From IMG/VR virus record IMGVR_UViG_3300013099_000005, positions 1-43,360 of that record: a stretch of 43,360 nt of DNA; one strand, 5' to 3'. This DNA is from a virus. Both the position numbers and the translations under genes were made by a program. Each line of letters opens with the position of its first letter. Position 1 is the stretch's first letter. The notes below the pieces were generated by a model. The model was given only the letters and a program-made list of their open reading frames with translations, was not told the origin of the DNA and ran no database searches. This document shows, piece after piece, positions 26,837 through 34,100 of this stretch.

Positions 26837-27597
26837 CCTTTATTCCTCAAAAAGATTTTTATCTTGCGGTTCGCCAAGGGCTGGTCCCGGGTCATTCGCT
26901 TGTCCACAAATTCGGGCGTAATGACGCGGTGCCAAACGGAACATGGGCGTTTGTCACTCTGATCGGACATACGTCTTGGCCCATTTCCTCGCCTGTTACT
27001 GCCAAAATCGCGGTGGGCGGTAACGCCGCCGACGACGCCGCCGGCGCCGGCGCCAGGGAGATTACAGTACAGGGGATTGACTCGAACCTCGACGAAATCT
27101 CAGAGGCGATTGTTGCCGCTGGTGCTTCCGGGAGTTCCAGCACGGCCGCGTCGTGGTGGCGGATACATAGAGCATGGGTTTCCGCTGTTGGGACGTATGG
27201 CGCGAACAATGTCGGCGACATTATCGTCAAGATTGGGCCGACGGCGGGAGATTTAATCAAGATCGCCGCCGGGGAGGGGCAGTCGCAGTTTACTGGTTTC
27301 TCTATTCCAGAGGGGAAAACCGGATACCTGCTCTCAGTGAATGCAACCGTTGATGCTGGCAAGGGTGCTGATTTACGGCTGTTCACTCGCGAAAACTACA
27401 ACAACACCACAGCGCCAATGTCGGCCGCAAGGCTCAAAAAGTACTGGGACGGCGTCATTGGAGCCATTCCCCCGTACAGGCCAGTATCGCCGGACGTGAT
27501 TATGCCGGAGTTGACAGACGTCTGGATGGAAGCTAGGGGTGATGGTGCCTCAACGGAAGTATCAGCAGATATGGAAATTCTGCTGGTTGATGACTGA
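26833..27597 (+). CDS. Virion-associated structural protein (254 aa)
   Basis: A 254-residue beta-rich protein in an ATGA overlap with the hub gene. Its N-terminus (FYLAVRQGLVPGHSLVHKFGRN) and the block NGTWAFVTLIGHTSWP recall proteins found with tail fibre genes in other environmental phages. Gly/Ala/Asp-rich turns (GGNAADDAAGAGARE) suggest a repeated strand fold. It is probably a tail tip or fibre component; no enzyme motif is seen. Confidence 0.6.
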   Translation: MTFIPQKDFYLAVRQGLVPGHSLVHKFGRNDAVPNGTWAFVTLIGHTSWPISSPVTAKIAVGGNAADDAAGAGAREITVQGIDSNLDEISEAIVAAGASGSSSTAASWWRIHRAWVSAVGTYGANNVGDIIVKIGPTAGDLIKIAAGEGQSQFTGFSIPEGKTGYLLSVNATVDAGKGADLRLFTRENYNNTTAPMSAARLKKYWDGVIGAIPPYRPVSPDVIMPELTDVWMEARGDGASTEVSADMEILLVDD

Positions 27598-27959
27598 TGT
27601 GTAAAGAACGCAGAAAGGCAATAGGGCTTGTCGATATGTCAGGCGAAACAGCAGTACAAATCAACGTCAAGACGGTCAGACTCTACCTTGGCGTAATGAT
27701 CTCTGTTTTTGTTCTAATCTCCATGTTTTGGGGTGGGGGTGCGGTCGCTGCGCGTTGGATGTCAAGTGAGGCAGAGACTAATTTCCACCATCGTATTGAT
27801 GACTCGCTGGCTCCTCCGTCTGGTGACATTTACAGAGCCATCAAGTCAGGCGTCACAGAACATGAACGTGACCAGATGGAACAGTTTCAGGCTATTGAGA
27901 TCGAGCTTGCGGTACAGAGGACGATGATCGAAGAAATTCATAGGGCTGTCATCAGATGA
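27597..27959 (+). CDS. Single-span membrane protein before the endolysin
   Basis: A 120-residue protein with one membrane segment (about residues 30-50, LYLGVMISVFVLISMFWGGG) and a following charged, helical region (TEHERDQMEQFQAIEIELA). Its position directly before the endolysin gene suggests a role in lysis, such as a holin-associated or XhlA-like protein, but no family is recognised. An in-frame second start (MSGETAVQ) is at 27636. The start overlaps the previous stop by one base. Confidence 0.6.
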   Translation: MCKERRKAIGLVDMSGETAVQINVKTVRLYLGVMISVFVLISMFWGGGAVAARWMSSEAETNFHHRIDDSLAPPSGDIYRAIKSGVTEHERDQMEQFQAIEIELAVQRTMIEEIHRAVIR

Positions 27960-28012
27960 AACCGCCTACCCACTTTGACTGTCCCACAGTGTTGTTACGA
28001 ATAGGAGGAACC

Positions 28013-28537
28013 ATGGCAAAATTTGAAGACTCAATCGACTACGTACTAGCCCACGAGGGCGGGTATGTTGACCATCCTGCAGACCCCGGAGGGGCCACCT
28101 TCTGGGGCATCTCCCTCCGGTTCCTCAAAGCCATCGGGAAAGACGTTGATGGGGATGGCGATGTCGATGCATTCGATGTTTCGGTGTTGACAATCGAGCA
28201 GGCGAAAGCACTCTACAAAACCGAGTTCTGGGACAAGCTCAAGCTCGACAAGATCACCTGCCAGCTGTTGGCGACGAAGGTCTTTGACCTGTCCATCAAC
28301 ATGGGGCCAAAGCAGGCCGTCAAAGTTGTGCAAAGGGCCATCAAAGAGACTGGCGAGGTGCTTCGGGCAGATGGCAAGCTTGGGAACAAAACACGCTCAG
28401 CCCTCAATAGCGGCAATCCTGACGTCATCCTGGCGGCCATCCGTGGCGAGGCGATCTCGTTTTACTCCGGTCTGGCCGAAAAGCGGCCGGAGCTTGATGT
28501 GTTTCTCGATGGATGGCTGGTGAGAGCTGCTGCGTGA
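28013..28537 (+). CDS. Endolysin, glycoside hydrolase 108 family
   Basis: A 174-residue muramidase. The family opening is LAHEGGYVDHPADPGGATFWGIS, where the glutamate of HEGG is the known catalytic residue; the C-terminal part (FDLSINMGPKQAVKVVQRAI, GKLGNKT) is the linked peptidoglycan-binding domain. A perfect calcium-binding loop pattern, DVDGDGDVDAFD, lies at about residues 41-52. ATG 28013 has an AGGAGG site at 28003-28008, so the upstream in-frame ATG 27956 is less likely. It has no signal peptide and needs a holin. Confidence 0.92.
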   Translation: MAKFEDSIDYVLAHEGGYVDHPADPGGATFWGISLRFLKAIGKDVDGDGDVDAFDVSVLTIEQAKALYKTEFWDKLKLDKITCQLLATKVFDLSINMGPKQAVKVVQRAIKETGEVLRADGKLGNKTRSALNSGNPDVILAAIRGEAISFYSGLAEKRPELDVFLDGWLVRAAA

Positions 28538-28884
28538 TACTCCGGGCTCTTCTAGTAACAGCGGCCATCACGGCCGCTTTTTTTGTGTCCGCCGGTGAAT
28601 GCCCGCTCGATATCCCGGCGGGCCTGCACAGCGTGCGGCTCACCAGCTACTACGGGCACCAGAGCCCACAGGGCCCGCCGCACCTGTGGCAGTCAGAGGC
28701 CGTCGAGACAATCCCAGGACCATGTTCTGTGAGTGCCGACTCGGAGGGACACCCGATCGGGCACCAATGGTGGATTGACGGAACCTTGGCAGAGACGTGC
28801 GGAGATCTGCCTCTATTTAGCGACGGATTTGAATCCGGTTCCATCGAAAGATGGACCACGGCAAGGGGAGAAGACAATGACTGA
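28534..28884 (+). CDS. Small exported protein with DGFESG-type C-terminus
   Basis: A protein of 116 residues if it starts at the GTG that overlaps the endolysin stop (GTGA); an in-frame ATG at 28513 would add seven. The N-terminus is a signal peptide (ILRALLVTAAITAAFFVSAG, cleavage probably before ECPL). The C-terminus has LFSDGFESGSIERW, a motif I know from the ends of many exported proteins of Gram-negative bacteria. Four cysteines may form disulfides. The function is unknown; host-surface change or a lysis role is possible. A terminator-like hairpin lies within its signal-peptide codons. Confidence 0.6.
   Translation: MILRALLVTAAITAAFFVSAGECPLDIPAGLHSVRLTSYYGHQSPQGPPHLWQSEAVETIPGPCSVSADSEGHPIGHQWWIDGTLAETCGDLPLFSDGFESGSIERWTTARGEDND
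28560..28584 (+). terminator. Terminator-shaped hairpin inside a signal-peptide coding region
   Basis: AGCGGCC and GGCCGCT form a perfect 7-bp stem with an ATCAC loop, and seven T follow at 28578-28584. It lies 23 bases after the endolysin stop but within the coding sequence of the exported protein, where it encodes AAITAAFF. It may stop most late transcription after the endolysin, or the pattern may come from alanine and phenylalanine codons. Confidence 0.6.
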
Positions 28885-29527
28885 CCGACAAGAGCTGAAA
28901 GACATTTTGCGCGAACTCCTGGGAGAACTCGGAGTCATCCAAAACGAGGATCCCGGCCCGCCACCCCCGACGGCCGACGCTCCATGGACCGATGTCCTCG
29001 ACCAGGTCGACTGGCTCGAATTCGTGCGCGGCATCCAGACCGGCGACCTGGCATTCTGGCCGGATTTCTGCTCGGCCATGTCCGGGGCTCTGCAACGTCT
29101 CGACCTCAGCGCGTCGCTGAGCCTGACAACCACCGTCAAGGGCCTGGCCATGTGGTTCTGGGAGTGCGCGATGAACGACGACCTCCACAAAGAGGTCCGT
29201 TGGAGCGTGTGGCTCGAGGCCATTGAGGCCTATCTCGTCAAAGAGGACTCCGAGCCCGGCGAATACCAGGGCACGACCTTTGCCGAGTTCTGCGAGGCAT
29301 TGGCGGCGACCATGGGCAATGTGCCCGGACTCCACACCTGGCAGTCGGAGCATTTCTCCGGAATCAGACAGCCGCCGACCATGCACAAGGTGTTTTGGTT
29401 CATCTCCATGGTCCTCTGGCGCATCCCCGAATGGCAAGGCGAAGGCCTCCGCGCCGGTGAGATGACACCGAAAGAGTACGGTCCGCCAACCACTGGTGAT
29501 ACCCCATGGAGCCAACCGGGACAGTGA
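28877..29527 (+). CDS. Hypothetical protein (216 aa) in the lysis/fibre region
   Basis: A 216-residue acidic protein of unknown function. ATG 28877 follows an AGGGGAG site; it overlaps the previous gene by 8 bases. The N-terminal helix (DRQELKDILRELLGELG) is followed by a Pro-rich linker and a Trp-rich, helical part (DQVDWLEFVRG, MWFWECAMNDD, FWFISMVLWRIPEW). No signal peptide is seen. A virion role is possible from position only. Confidence 0.6.
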   Translation: MTDRQELKDILRELLGELGVIQNEDPGPPPPTADAPWTDVLDQVDWLEFVRGIQTGDLAFWPDFCSAMSGALQRLDLSASLSLTTTVKGLAMWFWECAMNDDLHKEVRWSVWLEAIEAYLVKEDSEPGEYQGTTFAEFCEALAATMGNVPGLHTWQSEHFSGIRQPPTMHKVFWFISMVLWRIPEWQGEGLRAGEMTPKEYGPPTTGDTPWSQPGQ

Positions 29528-29700
29528 CGACCCGCCGTGTCCGCAGCAGACATTACCATCGGGCCATCACACCCACCGAGGCGGTGCTCGCAGAGTGGAC
29601 CAGAGTTGGGGAGGACTGCCGGCGACACATGTGTGTCGCTCCGAAGATCGACAGACGAATGGAAAGGAAAGCCGAATGCCTGATGAGAAACCAATCGTGA
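29506..29700 (+). CDS. Small basic hypothetical protein (64 aa)
   Basis: A 64-residue Arg-rich protein that starts within the end of the previous gene and overlaps the next by 25 bases. It fills a stretch of 148 bases that would otherwise be non-coding. There are three cysteines but no known motif. The overlaps on both sides favour a real gene, but the composition is unremarkable and it could be spurious. Confidence 0.4.
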   Translation: MEPTGTVTTRRVRSRHYHRAITPTEAVLAEWTRVGEDCRRHMCVAPKIDRRMERKAECLMRNQS

Positions 29701-29945
29701 CCAACCGAAAATGGAAACTCACGCTGGGGATGATTGCCCTGTACACGGTCATCTTCGGTGGTCTCTACCTCAGCGTCGGGGGGCTGCTCTGGCGTGGAGT
29801 GATTGAGCCTGAGATTTGGCGCGGAGTCATTTCGTCCCAGACGGCGATGTGGGCCTATGGCGTTTTCGGAATCGCCGGGTGGTACCTCGGCATGAACGTC
29901 ATTCAGAAGTGGTCACCCTTCCCAGGAAGCGGGGTGGGCAAATGA
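29676..29945 (+). CDS. Two-span membrane protein, holin candidate
   Basis: An 89-residue protein with a charged N-terminus (PDEKPIVTNRKWK), a first membrane segment (about 16-40, LGMIALYTVIFGGLYLSVGG) and a second (about 58-80, MWAYGVFGIAGWYLGMNVI). Size and topology fit class II holins, which form the pores that release endolysin. It has a GGAAAGGA ribosome site and ends in an ATGA overlap with the fibre-module gene. The holin role is inferred from topology and its place in the lysis region. Confidence 0.65.
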   Translation: MPDEKPIVTNRKWKLTLGMIALYTVIFGGLYLSVGGLLWRGVIEPEIWRGVISSQTAMWAYGVFGIAGWYLGMNVIQKWSPFPGSGVGK

Positions 29946-30301
29946 GTCTTGCTGGAATTTGGAACATTACCCTGCAAATCGGGTCAACCGATGTGAAATC
30001 CATCACTGATACAGACTCTAATGGCAACGCCACCGACTTCACCGGGTCCGTTATGGTAGCCCGCGTCAGCTCCGGATACGACGACGATGCCTTTTTTGAA
30101 ATTACCTCGACGGCTGGTGAAATCACCTTCCCAGGGTCTGGAGAAGTGCGATTTCTGTTCACAGAGGCGAACATCGCAAAGATCACGGATCCGCTTGTGA
30201 ATGGTCGGTGGCAGGTTGACCACACTCCGTCAGGAGGCGTCGAAGAGCGGGTTATCGAGGGCATGGTCAGACTATCAAAGAAGGTGCAAGATGCCGTCTG
30301 A
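29942..30301 (+). CDS. Small beta-rich protein, probable fibre or tip component
   Basis: A 119-residue protein. The pattern DSNGNATDFTGSVMVARVSSG followed by EITSTAGEITFPGSGEVRFL is the repeated-strand domain that often opens baseplate or receptor-binding proteins (BppU-like N-termini). It ends inside the start of the collagen-like fibre gene. It is probably the adaptor or cap for the fibre, inferred from fold pattern and order. Confidence 0.55.
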   Translation: MSLAGIWNITLQIGSTDVKSITDTDSNGNATDFTGSVMVARVSSGYDDDAFFEITSTAGEITFPGSGEVRFLFTEANIAKITDPLVNGRWQVDHTPSGGVEERVIEGMVRLSKKVQDAV

Positions 30302-30971
30302 GCTTAACGATTTACGTCATACGATCGTTGTCAGCCCTGAGGACAAATCGACTGCTACGCTCATCAGGCCTGGTGCTCAGGGAGTTCAGGGAGACACGGG
30401 CGCAAAGGGCGACACCGGGGACACAGGATTGACCGGGGACACCGGGGCGAAGGGCGACACCGGGGACACAGGGGCGGCGGGCGCTGATGGGTCAGACGGC
30501 GCTGACGGCCTCGGAGTACCGGACCCGAGCGGCGAAGACGACGGCGATATCCTAGAGGTGTCGAGCGGTGCGCTGATCTACGCTACTCCTTCGAGCGGTG
30601 GTGGGTATATGGACCCGGTACTGGCCAAAGTTCCCGATGCCAGCGTCCTCGCCAACTCGCCAAGCATCCACTATCCCGACGTCGCCGACACCACAGAGGC
30701 TGATCTCGTCTCGTCCGGATATCAGTTCTTCGGAAGCCAGGCCGGAATTGACGCTTACGTAGTAGTTGACGGAGCGTTGCAGATGACGCTTCGCGGCAAG
30801 TCATCATTATGTAGTGGGGCCATGATTCCGATGGTGGTTGGCTCCGGTGAGGATTTCGATGTGATCTATGTCTGGGAACCATCCTCACCTATTCTGGCAG
30901 TGAACGGCGGATATGGTCGGAGTGGGGGCTGGATCGTCGGTGTAGCAGATATTGTGACAGATGCGTGGTAG
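30291..30971 (+). CDS. Collagen-like tail fibre protein, ends at an in-frame amber codon
   Basis: A 226-residue product to the TAG at 30969-30971. Residues 28-75 are Gly-X-Y triplets (about 16, many GDT, GAK and GAD), a collagen-like trimeric stalk as found in phage fibres. The rest is a beta-rich domain (GYQFFGSQAGIDAYVVVDGA, VIYVWEPSSPILAVNGGYGR). The same frame stays open after the TAG to 31328, and the sequence there continues the domain style, so the stop may be a mutation, or read through at some rate. The next gene overlaps the later stop, not this one. Confidence 0.75.
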   Translation: MPSELNDLRHTIVVSPEDKSTATLIRPGAQGVQGDTGAKGDTGDTGLTGDTGAKGDTGDTGAAGADGSDGADGLGVPDPSGEDDGDILEVSSGALIYATPSSGGGYMDPVLAKVPDASVLANSPSIHYPDVADTTEADLVSSGYQFFGSQAGIDAYVVVDGALQMTLRGKSSLCSGAMIPMVVGSGEDFDVIYVWEPSSPILAVNGGYGRSGGWIVGVADIVTDAW

Positions 30972-31328
30972 GGTGTTCACCAATACTCGATCAGTACGGC
31001 GACTCGCGGGTACTACATGACTACTGCTGGCACAGTGTCGAGCGGGGTCAGGGGGGGCCTGGGCAACAGGAATCACTACTTCTCACCATCGGTCTTTCGG
31101 GTCGCGAGGATTTCAGGGACGATATATTACGGCTGCATGTACCCGAACAGCATCGGTGGATGGATTCAATCTAGAAGACCGGGATTTACCGATCTTGGGA
31201 ATGATTGGTGGTTTCAATATGGCTCGGTTTCGGCGTCACTTGCCATCACACATGCCTGTGTTGGTGTGTGGCATGGGGACAATAACGACAAGCAAGTACG
31301 CCTACAATCAATCTGGAGGCTGTTATGA
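30972..31328 (+). pseudogene. In-frame continuation of the fibre gene after the amber codon
   Basis: The 118 codons after TAG, in the same frame, encode a Gly/Trp/Tyr-rich beta-type sequence (GVHQYSISTATRGYYMTTAG, FRVARISGTIYYGCMYPN, DWWFQYGSVSASLAITHACV). An in-frame ATG at 31017 could restart translation. The frame ends at TGA 31326-31328, and the next gene starts in an ATGA overlap with exactly that stop. This arrangement is expected only if the whole 345-residue fibre is, or recently was, translated. Confidence 0.6.
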
Positions 31329-31732
31329 TCATCGCCTGCAACCAAGACAGGGGGCTATTGATTTTCGACGGTGTCCCGACTGTCAAATACCATCCAACCC
31401 GCGCACCATTCGCCGGGATCGCCCCGGCTTGCGGGAGCTACACCGTAGACAGCTACACCGACTCAACTATCACGATTACCCACGACGACCCGGCGCTGTC
31501 TGGGACGTACACCCTCGACCTCGATCCGACCGTGAGAGATCAAGCTATCCCACACGTCGCCGAGATCCGGCGCGTGATGCGGGCGATGATGCGGCTTTCA
31601 TACCTCAACGTCAAACCGGCTGCGAGAGTCCCGGTTGACGATGCCGAGTACATCGCAGACGCGGACGTGATCAAGTTTGCGAAGGCCATCTGGGGAATTG
31701 TCCAGATAGCAGTAGAGGACGACGACGAATGA
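31325..31732 (+). CDS. Hypothetical protein after the fibre gene (135 aa)
   Basis: A 135-residue protein with a beta-type N-terminal half (DSTITITHDDPALSGTYTLD) and a helical second half (AEIRRVMRAMMRLSYLNV). It has ATGA overlaps at both ends. It may be a fibre assembly chaperone or tip protein, as such genes often follow fibre genes; no family is recognised. Confidence 0.6.
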   Translation: MIIACNQDRGLLIFDGVPTVKYHPTRAPFAGIAPACGSYTVDSYTDSTITITHDDPALSGTYTLDLDPTVRDQAIPHVAEIRRVMRAMMRLSYLNVKPAARVPVDDAEYIADADVIKFAKAIWGIVQIAVEDDDE

Positions 31733-32148
31733 TCAGCATTGCGCTTGAGTTCCTCAAGGTTCTCCCCTGGCGAAAGATCCTCCCAATCCTCGCCGTCGTC
31801 GCCGTCCTCGTCAGCATCTGGTGGCGGGTCGATTCACATTTCGACCACGTCGCAGACCTCGAAGTGACCAAAATTGAACAGGCTGGCGTAATCAAAGATC
31901 TGAAACGGACCATCGCCAACATGACCGCCGCCCAGGCCGAAGCCAATGCGGCTACCGAGGCCGCCGAACGCGCTCGTGACGTCATGGATCAGGCCTACCA
32001 AGACCTGGTCGCCAAACCACCTGCCGAGATCGTCCGCTGGCGTGAGCGGATCGTCACAATCCCCGCAGAAATCACAGGGCCAACATGTGAGGATGCCCTG
32101 ATCCAGGCCCACCGGGTGATCGTCGAAACAAGTGGGTGGCCGGAATGA
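31729..32148 (+). CDS. Inner-membrane spanin (Rz-like)
   Basis: A 139-residue protein with an N-terminal anchor (about residues 12-33, LPWRKILPILAVVAVLVSIWW) and then a long charged coiled coil (LKRTIANMTAAQAEANAATEAAERA). This is the i-spanin layout. It pairs with the lipoprotein encoded next to fuse the inner and outer membranes in the last step of lysis, which implies a Gram-negative host. The C-terminal part has one cysteine. Confidence 0.8.
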   Translation: MISIALEFLKVLPWRKILPILAVVAVLVSIWWRVDSHFDHVADLEVTKIEQAGVIKDLKRTIANMTAAQAEANAATEAAERARDVMDQAYQDLVAKPPAEIVRWRERIVTIPAEITGPTCEDALIQAHRVIVETSGWPE

Positions 32149-32522
32149 TCTGCAACCACAACAACGACGACCGAAAAGCCCTCGCAGTCGCCGGGGCATT
32201 CATCCTCGTTTGCCTGATGGCCTACCTCCTCACAGGCTGCGCTTCGACGCCACCGGCCGAAGACGACCCCTGCAAAGACTGCCCCTTCACCGATCGCCCG
32301 GCTCAAGTCTGGACCGCGCCCAACCTCGAACCTGTGCCCGACTACCCGGCCCTCAAAGCCGACAACTTCACACCCGACCAGATCACCGCCGACCCCGCCG
32401 CCTACATCCAAGCCCTCATCACCGACCACCTGGTCCTCAAAACCTCAGTCGTCGATCACCACCACTGGGCCGAGTCCCTCGTCAAAGCAATCAAGGCAGC
32501 AGAGGCTACAAGGCCCGACTGA
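32145..32522 (+). CDS. Outer-membrane spanin lipoprotein (Rz1-like)
   Basis: A 125-residue lipoprotein. The signal segment FILVCLMAYLLTGCAS ends in the lipobox LTGC, with Cys35 as the lipid site, followed by Pro-rich sequence (STPPAEDDPCKDCP), as in o-spanins. It starts in an ATGA overlap with the i-spanin gene; an in-frame GTG is at 32136. It is the last gene of the late operon. Confidence 0.82.
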   Translation: MICNHNNDDRKALAVAGAFILVCLMAYLLTGCASTPPAEDDPCKDCPFTDRPAQVWTAPNLEPVPDYPALKADNFTPDQITADPAAYIQALITDHLVLKTSVVDHHHWAESLVKAIKAAEATRPD

Positions 32523-32549
32523 CTCCTCCTCCTTCCTCCCTATCCTCTA

Positions 32550-32577
32550 CCCCGGCCATTCGGTCGGGGGCTTTTTT
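32550..32577 (+). terminator. Intrinsic terminator at the end of the late operon
   Basis: CCCCGGCC pairs with GGTCGGGG (one G-T wobble) across an ATTC loop, and a run of six T follows. It stops rightward late transcription before attP and the leftward integrase gene. Confidence 0.87.
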
Positions 32578-32604
32578 GTGTCCAAAACCACCCAAAAAAC
32601 GCCA

Positions 32605-32628
32605 TGTTTTGACACAATTGTTGACACG
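32605..32628. repeat. Arm-type direct repeat, left of the att core
   Basis: The unit reads TGTTTTGACACA, then a short spacer and GTTGACAC. A second copy with nearly the same sequence is at 32845-32867. The two lie about 60 and 110 bases from the tRNA-derived core, as expected for integrase arm sites. Confidence 0.55.
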
Positions 32629-32685
32629 CAAAAGATAAAGCCCCGGGAACTCCGAGGCTAAACCGCTATGAAAGCGGAACTTAAA

Positions 32686-32733
32686 TGGTGACCCCAGCGG
32701 GAATCGAACCCGCGTTGCCGGCGTGAAAGGCCG
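32686..32733 (-). other. attP: attP core: 3' half of tRNA-Glu(TTC)
   Basis: Read on the minus strand, this stretch has the anticodon arm of tRNA-Glu (loop CTTTCAC with anticodon TTC, at 32725-32731 region), variable loop, a full T-arm (GCGGG, TTCGATT, CCCGC) and the acceptor 3' strand with encoded CCA. The 5' half of a tRNA is absent. Phages that integrate into tRNA genes carry just such a segment, so that the host gene stays whole after insertion. The integrase gene ends 69 bases away. The rest of 32578-32801 holds two arm-like repeats and a small hairpin (CCGCT/AGCGG at about 32671-32685), with no gene seen. Confidence 0.88.
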
Positions 32734-32801
32734 AATATTCGACTTTCGTAAAGGCCTTGTTTTTCAAGAAGTTCCAGAAGACTCAATTGGTTAGGCGTTT
32801 T

Positions 32802-34100
32802 TTAGTTTGGCTCAGACTGGCCCTGATCCAGTCCTATCCCAACCTGTTTTGACACACCGTTGACACAGTCGATTTCTGAGAGGGCTCCGGTTGCTGCGAG
32901 GTCCAGGGCCTGGCGTAGCCCAGGGACGTCTCGACCGGCATAGCGGTCCTCGACCATCTTGACGGTGTCTCCCAGGAGATCGGCGACGGCTTTGAAATTT
33001 CCGGTGGCGCTCAGGAGGTGGGTCGCTCGGGTATGCCGGAGGTTGTAGATCTTGAACTTCTCCGGGATCTGTTCGGACGCTGAGAGGGCCTCATTGGCCT
33101 TGGCGATGGTGTCGAGCCACGCCCATCGGATGTTTTTGAACGACTCACCGGTGAGCGGGTTCGGAAAGACCAGGCCATCGGCCCATTTCTGCCTACCTTC
33201 AAGCATTTGACGGAGTCGAGCAGGCATCGGGACCACAACCCGCCGGCGGTTCTTGACCTCTTCCGGCCGCCACACAACGACCCCGGCGCCGAAGTCGACG
33301 TGTCTGTCCCAGTGCATCTGCAAGACGTTGGAGGTTCTAGCCGCAGTGAAGTACAAGGCAACGACCAGGTCGCCGATCGGGACGAGGCGCCGCTGTGCCT
33401 GTTCCCGGCTGGCAACGGCTCCCCACTGCTCCTGCAGCTCGGCGCCGGCCACGAAGATGGCGTGGAGCTGGTCATGGGTGAGCCATTCAACATCGGTCCG
33501 GGCCTCTTCGTAGGGCCGGAGGTGGTGAGCCGGGTTGGCCTTGACCAGGCCGGACCTGACCGCAAGGTTGAAAACCGTTTTCAGTAGGGTGACATAGGCG
33601 TTGACGGATCGTGCTGACAGTTTTCGTCGGGCCCTGAAGTCCGGGCGCCATTCCAGAACCTGGGCCGGAGTGATGCTCTCAGCGGGGGTGTGGCGCCCAA
33701 ACTCCTCGACCAAGACCTTCCACCGCGACTTTTCCTTGTCCCACCTGGTTCCTCGATCGATCGCGTCCTTTTCATAGGCGTCGGCCAGCTCGCCGAAGGT
33801 CTTCGGCCGGAGGACTTCCCCCCTGTCAGCTTTCGCCCTCTCGAGCATTTCGAGTTCGACGACCTGCCGGAGATCGCGGGCTTCGGAGAGGCTGGCGTCC
33901 CAGTCATCCGGGGTCAGGCTGCGGCGGTTGATGTTCCGCCTCGAGTGGATCGTTCGACGTGCCGGCTTGAGCCTGCCGTCGACCTGGTCCTGGTAGACGG
34001 TCGCCCGGAAGCGGAGGTAGTACGCCTGGCGTTCTTCGTTCCAGTTGACGCCGGCGGCGATTCTACCTCTCGGGTTTTTCTTCGGGCTCATCACGTTCAA
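32802..34100 (-). CDS. int: Tyrosine recombinase integrase
   Basis: A 432-residue integrase. The N-terminal third has the arm-binding style (ERQAYYLRFRATVYQDQ), then a core-binding SAM-like domain (FGELADAYEKDAIDRG, LSARSVNAYVTLLKTVFNLA). In the catalytic domain Arg255 is in FTAARTSNVL, a lysine near 283 follows, the HxxR box reads YNLR (Tyr352 replaces the His, Arg355), and the nucleophile is Tyr387 in VEDRYAG. The position usually occupied by the second His is Asp378 (LLGDTV). A second start is at 34091. It lies next to attP and in the repressor-side operon. Confidence 0.93.
   Translation of the reverse strand: MNVMSPKKNPRGRIAAGVNWNEERQAYYLRFRATVYQDQVDGRLKPARRTIHSRRNINRRSLTPDDWDASLSEARDLRQVVELEMLERAKADRGEVLRPKTFGELADAYEKDAIDRGTRWDKEKSRWKVLVEEFGRHTPAESITPAQVLEWRPDFRARRKLSARSVNAYVTLLKTVFNLAVRSGLVKANPAHHLRPYEEARTDVEWLTHDQLHAIFVAGAELQEQWGAVASREQAQRRLVPIGDLVVALYFTAARTSNVLQMHWDRHVDFGAGVVVWRPEEVKNRRRVVVPMPARLRQMLEGRQKWADGLVFPNPLTGESFKNIRWAWLDTIAKANEALSASEQIPEKFKIYNLRHTRATHLLSATGNFKAVADLLGDTVKMVEDRYAGRDVPGLRQALDLAATGALSEIDCVNGVSKQVGIGLDQGQSEPN
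32845..32867. repeat. Arm-type direct repeat, right of the att core
   Basis: TGTTTTGACACA, CC, GTTGACAC: the second copy of the unit seen at 32605. It lies within the last codons of the integrase gene (encoding the CVNGVSKQ region), so its sequence is limited by two functions. Confidence 0.55.

Noticed and set aside
30291-31328. Genome-wide amber recoding to explain the fibre TAG
   Set aside because: Other genes, such as sbcC (1649-1651), portal (10797-10799) and TerS-region neighbours, use TAG or adjacent stops as normal ends, so TAG is not reassigned throughout.
32686-32733. Functional phage tRNA-Glu gene
   Set aside because: Only the anticodon arm to CCA half is present; the bases that follow on the 5' side do not form an acceptor or D-arm.
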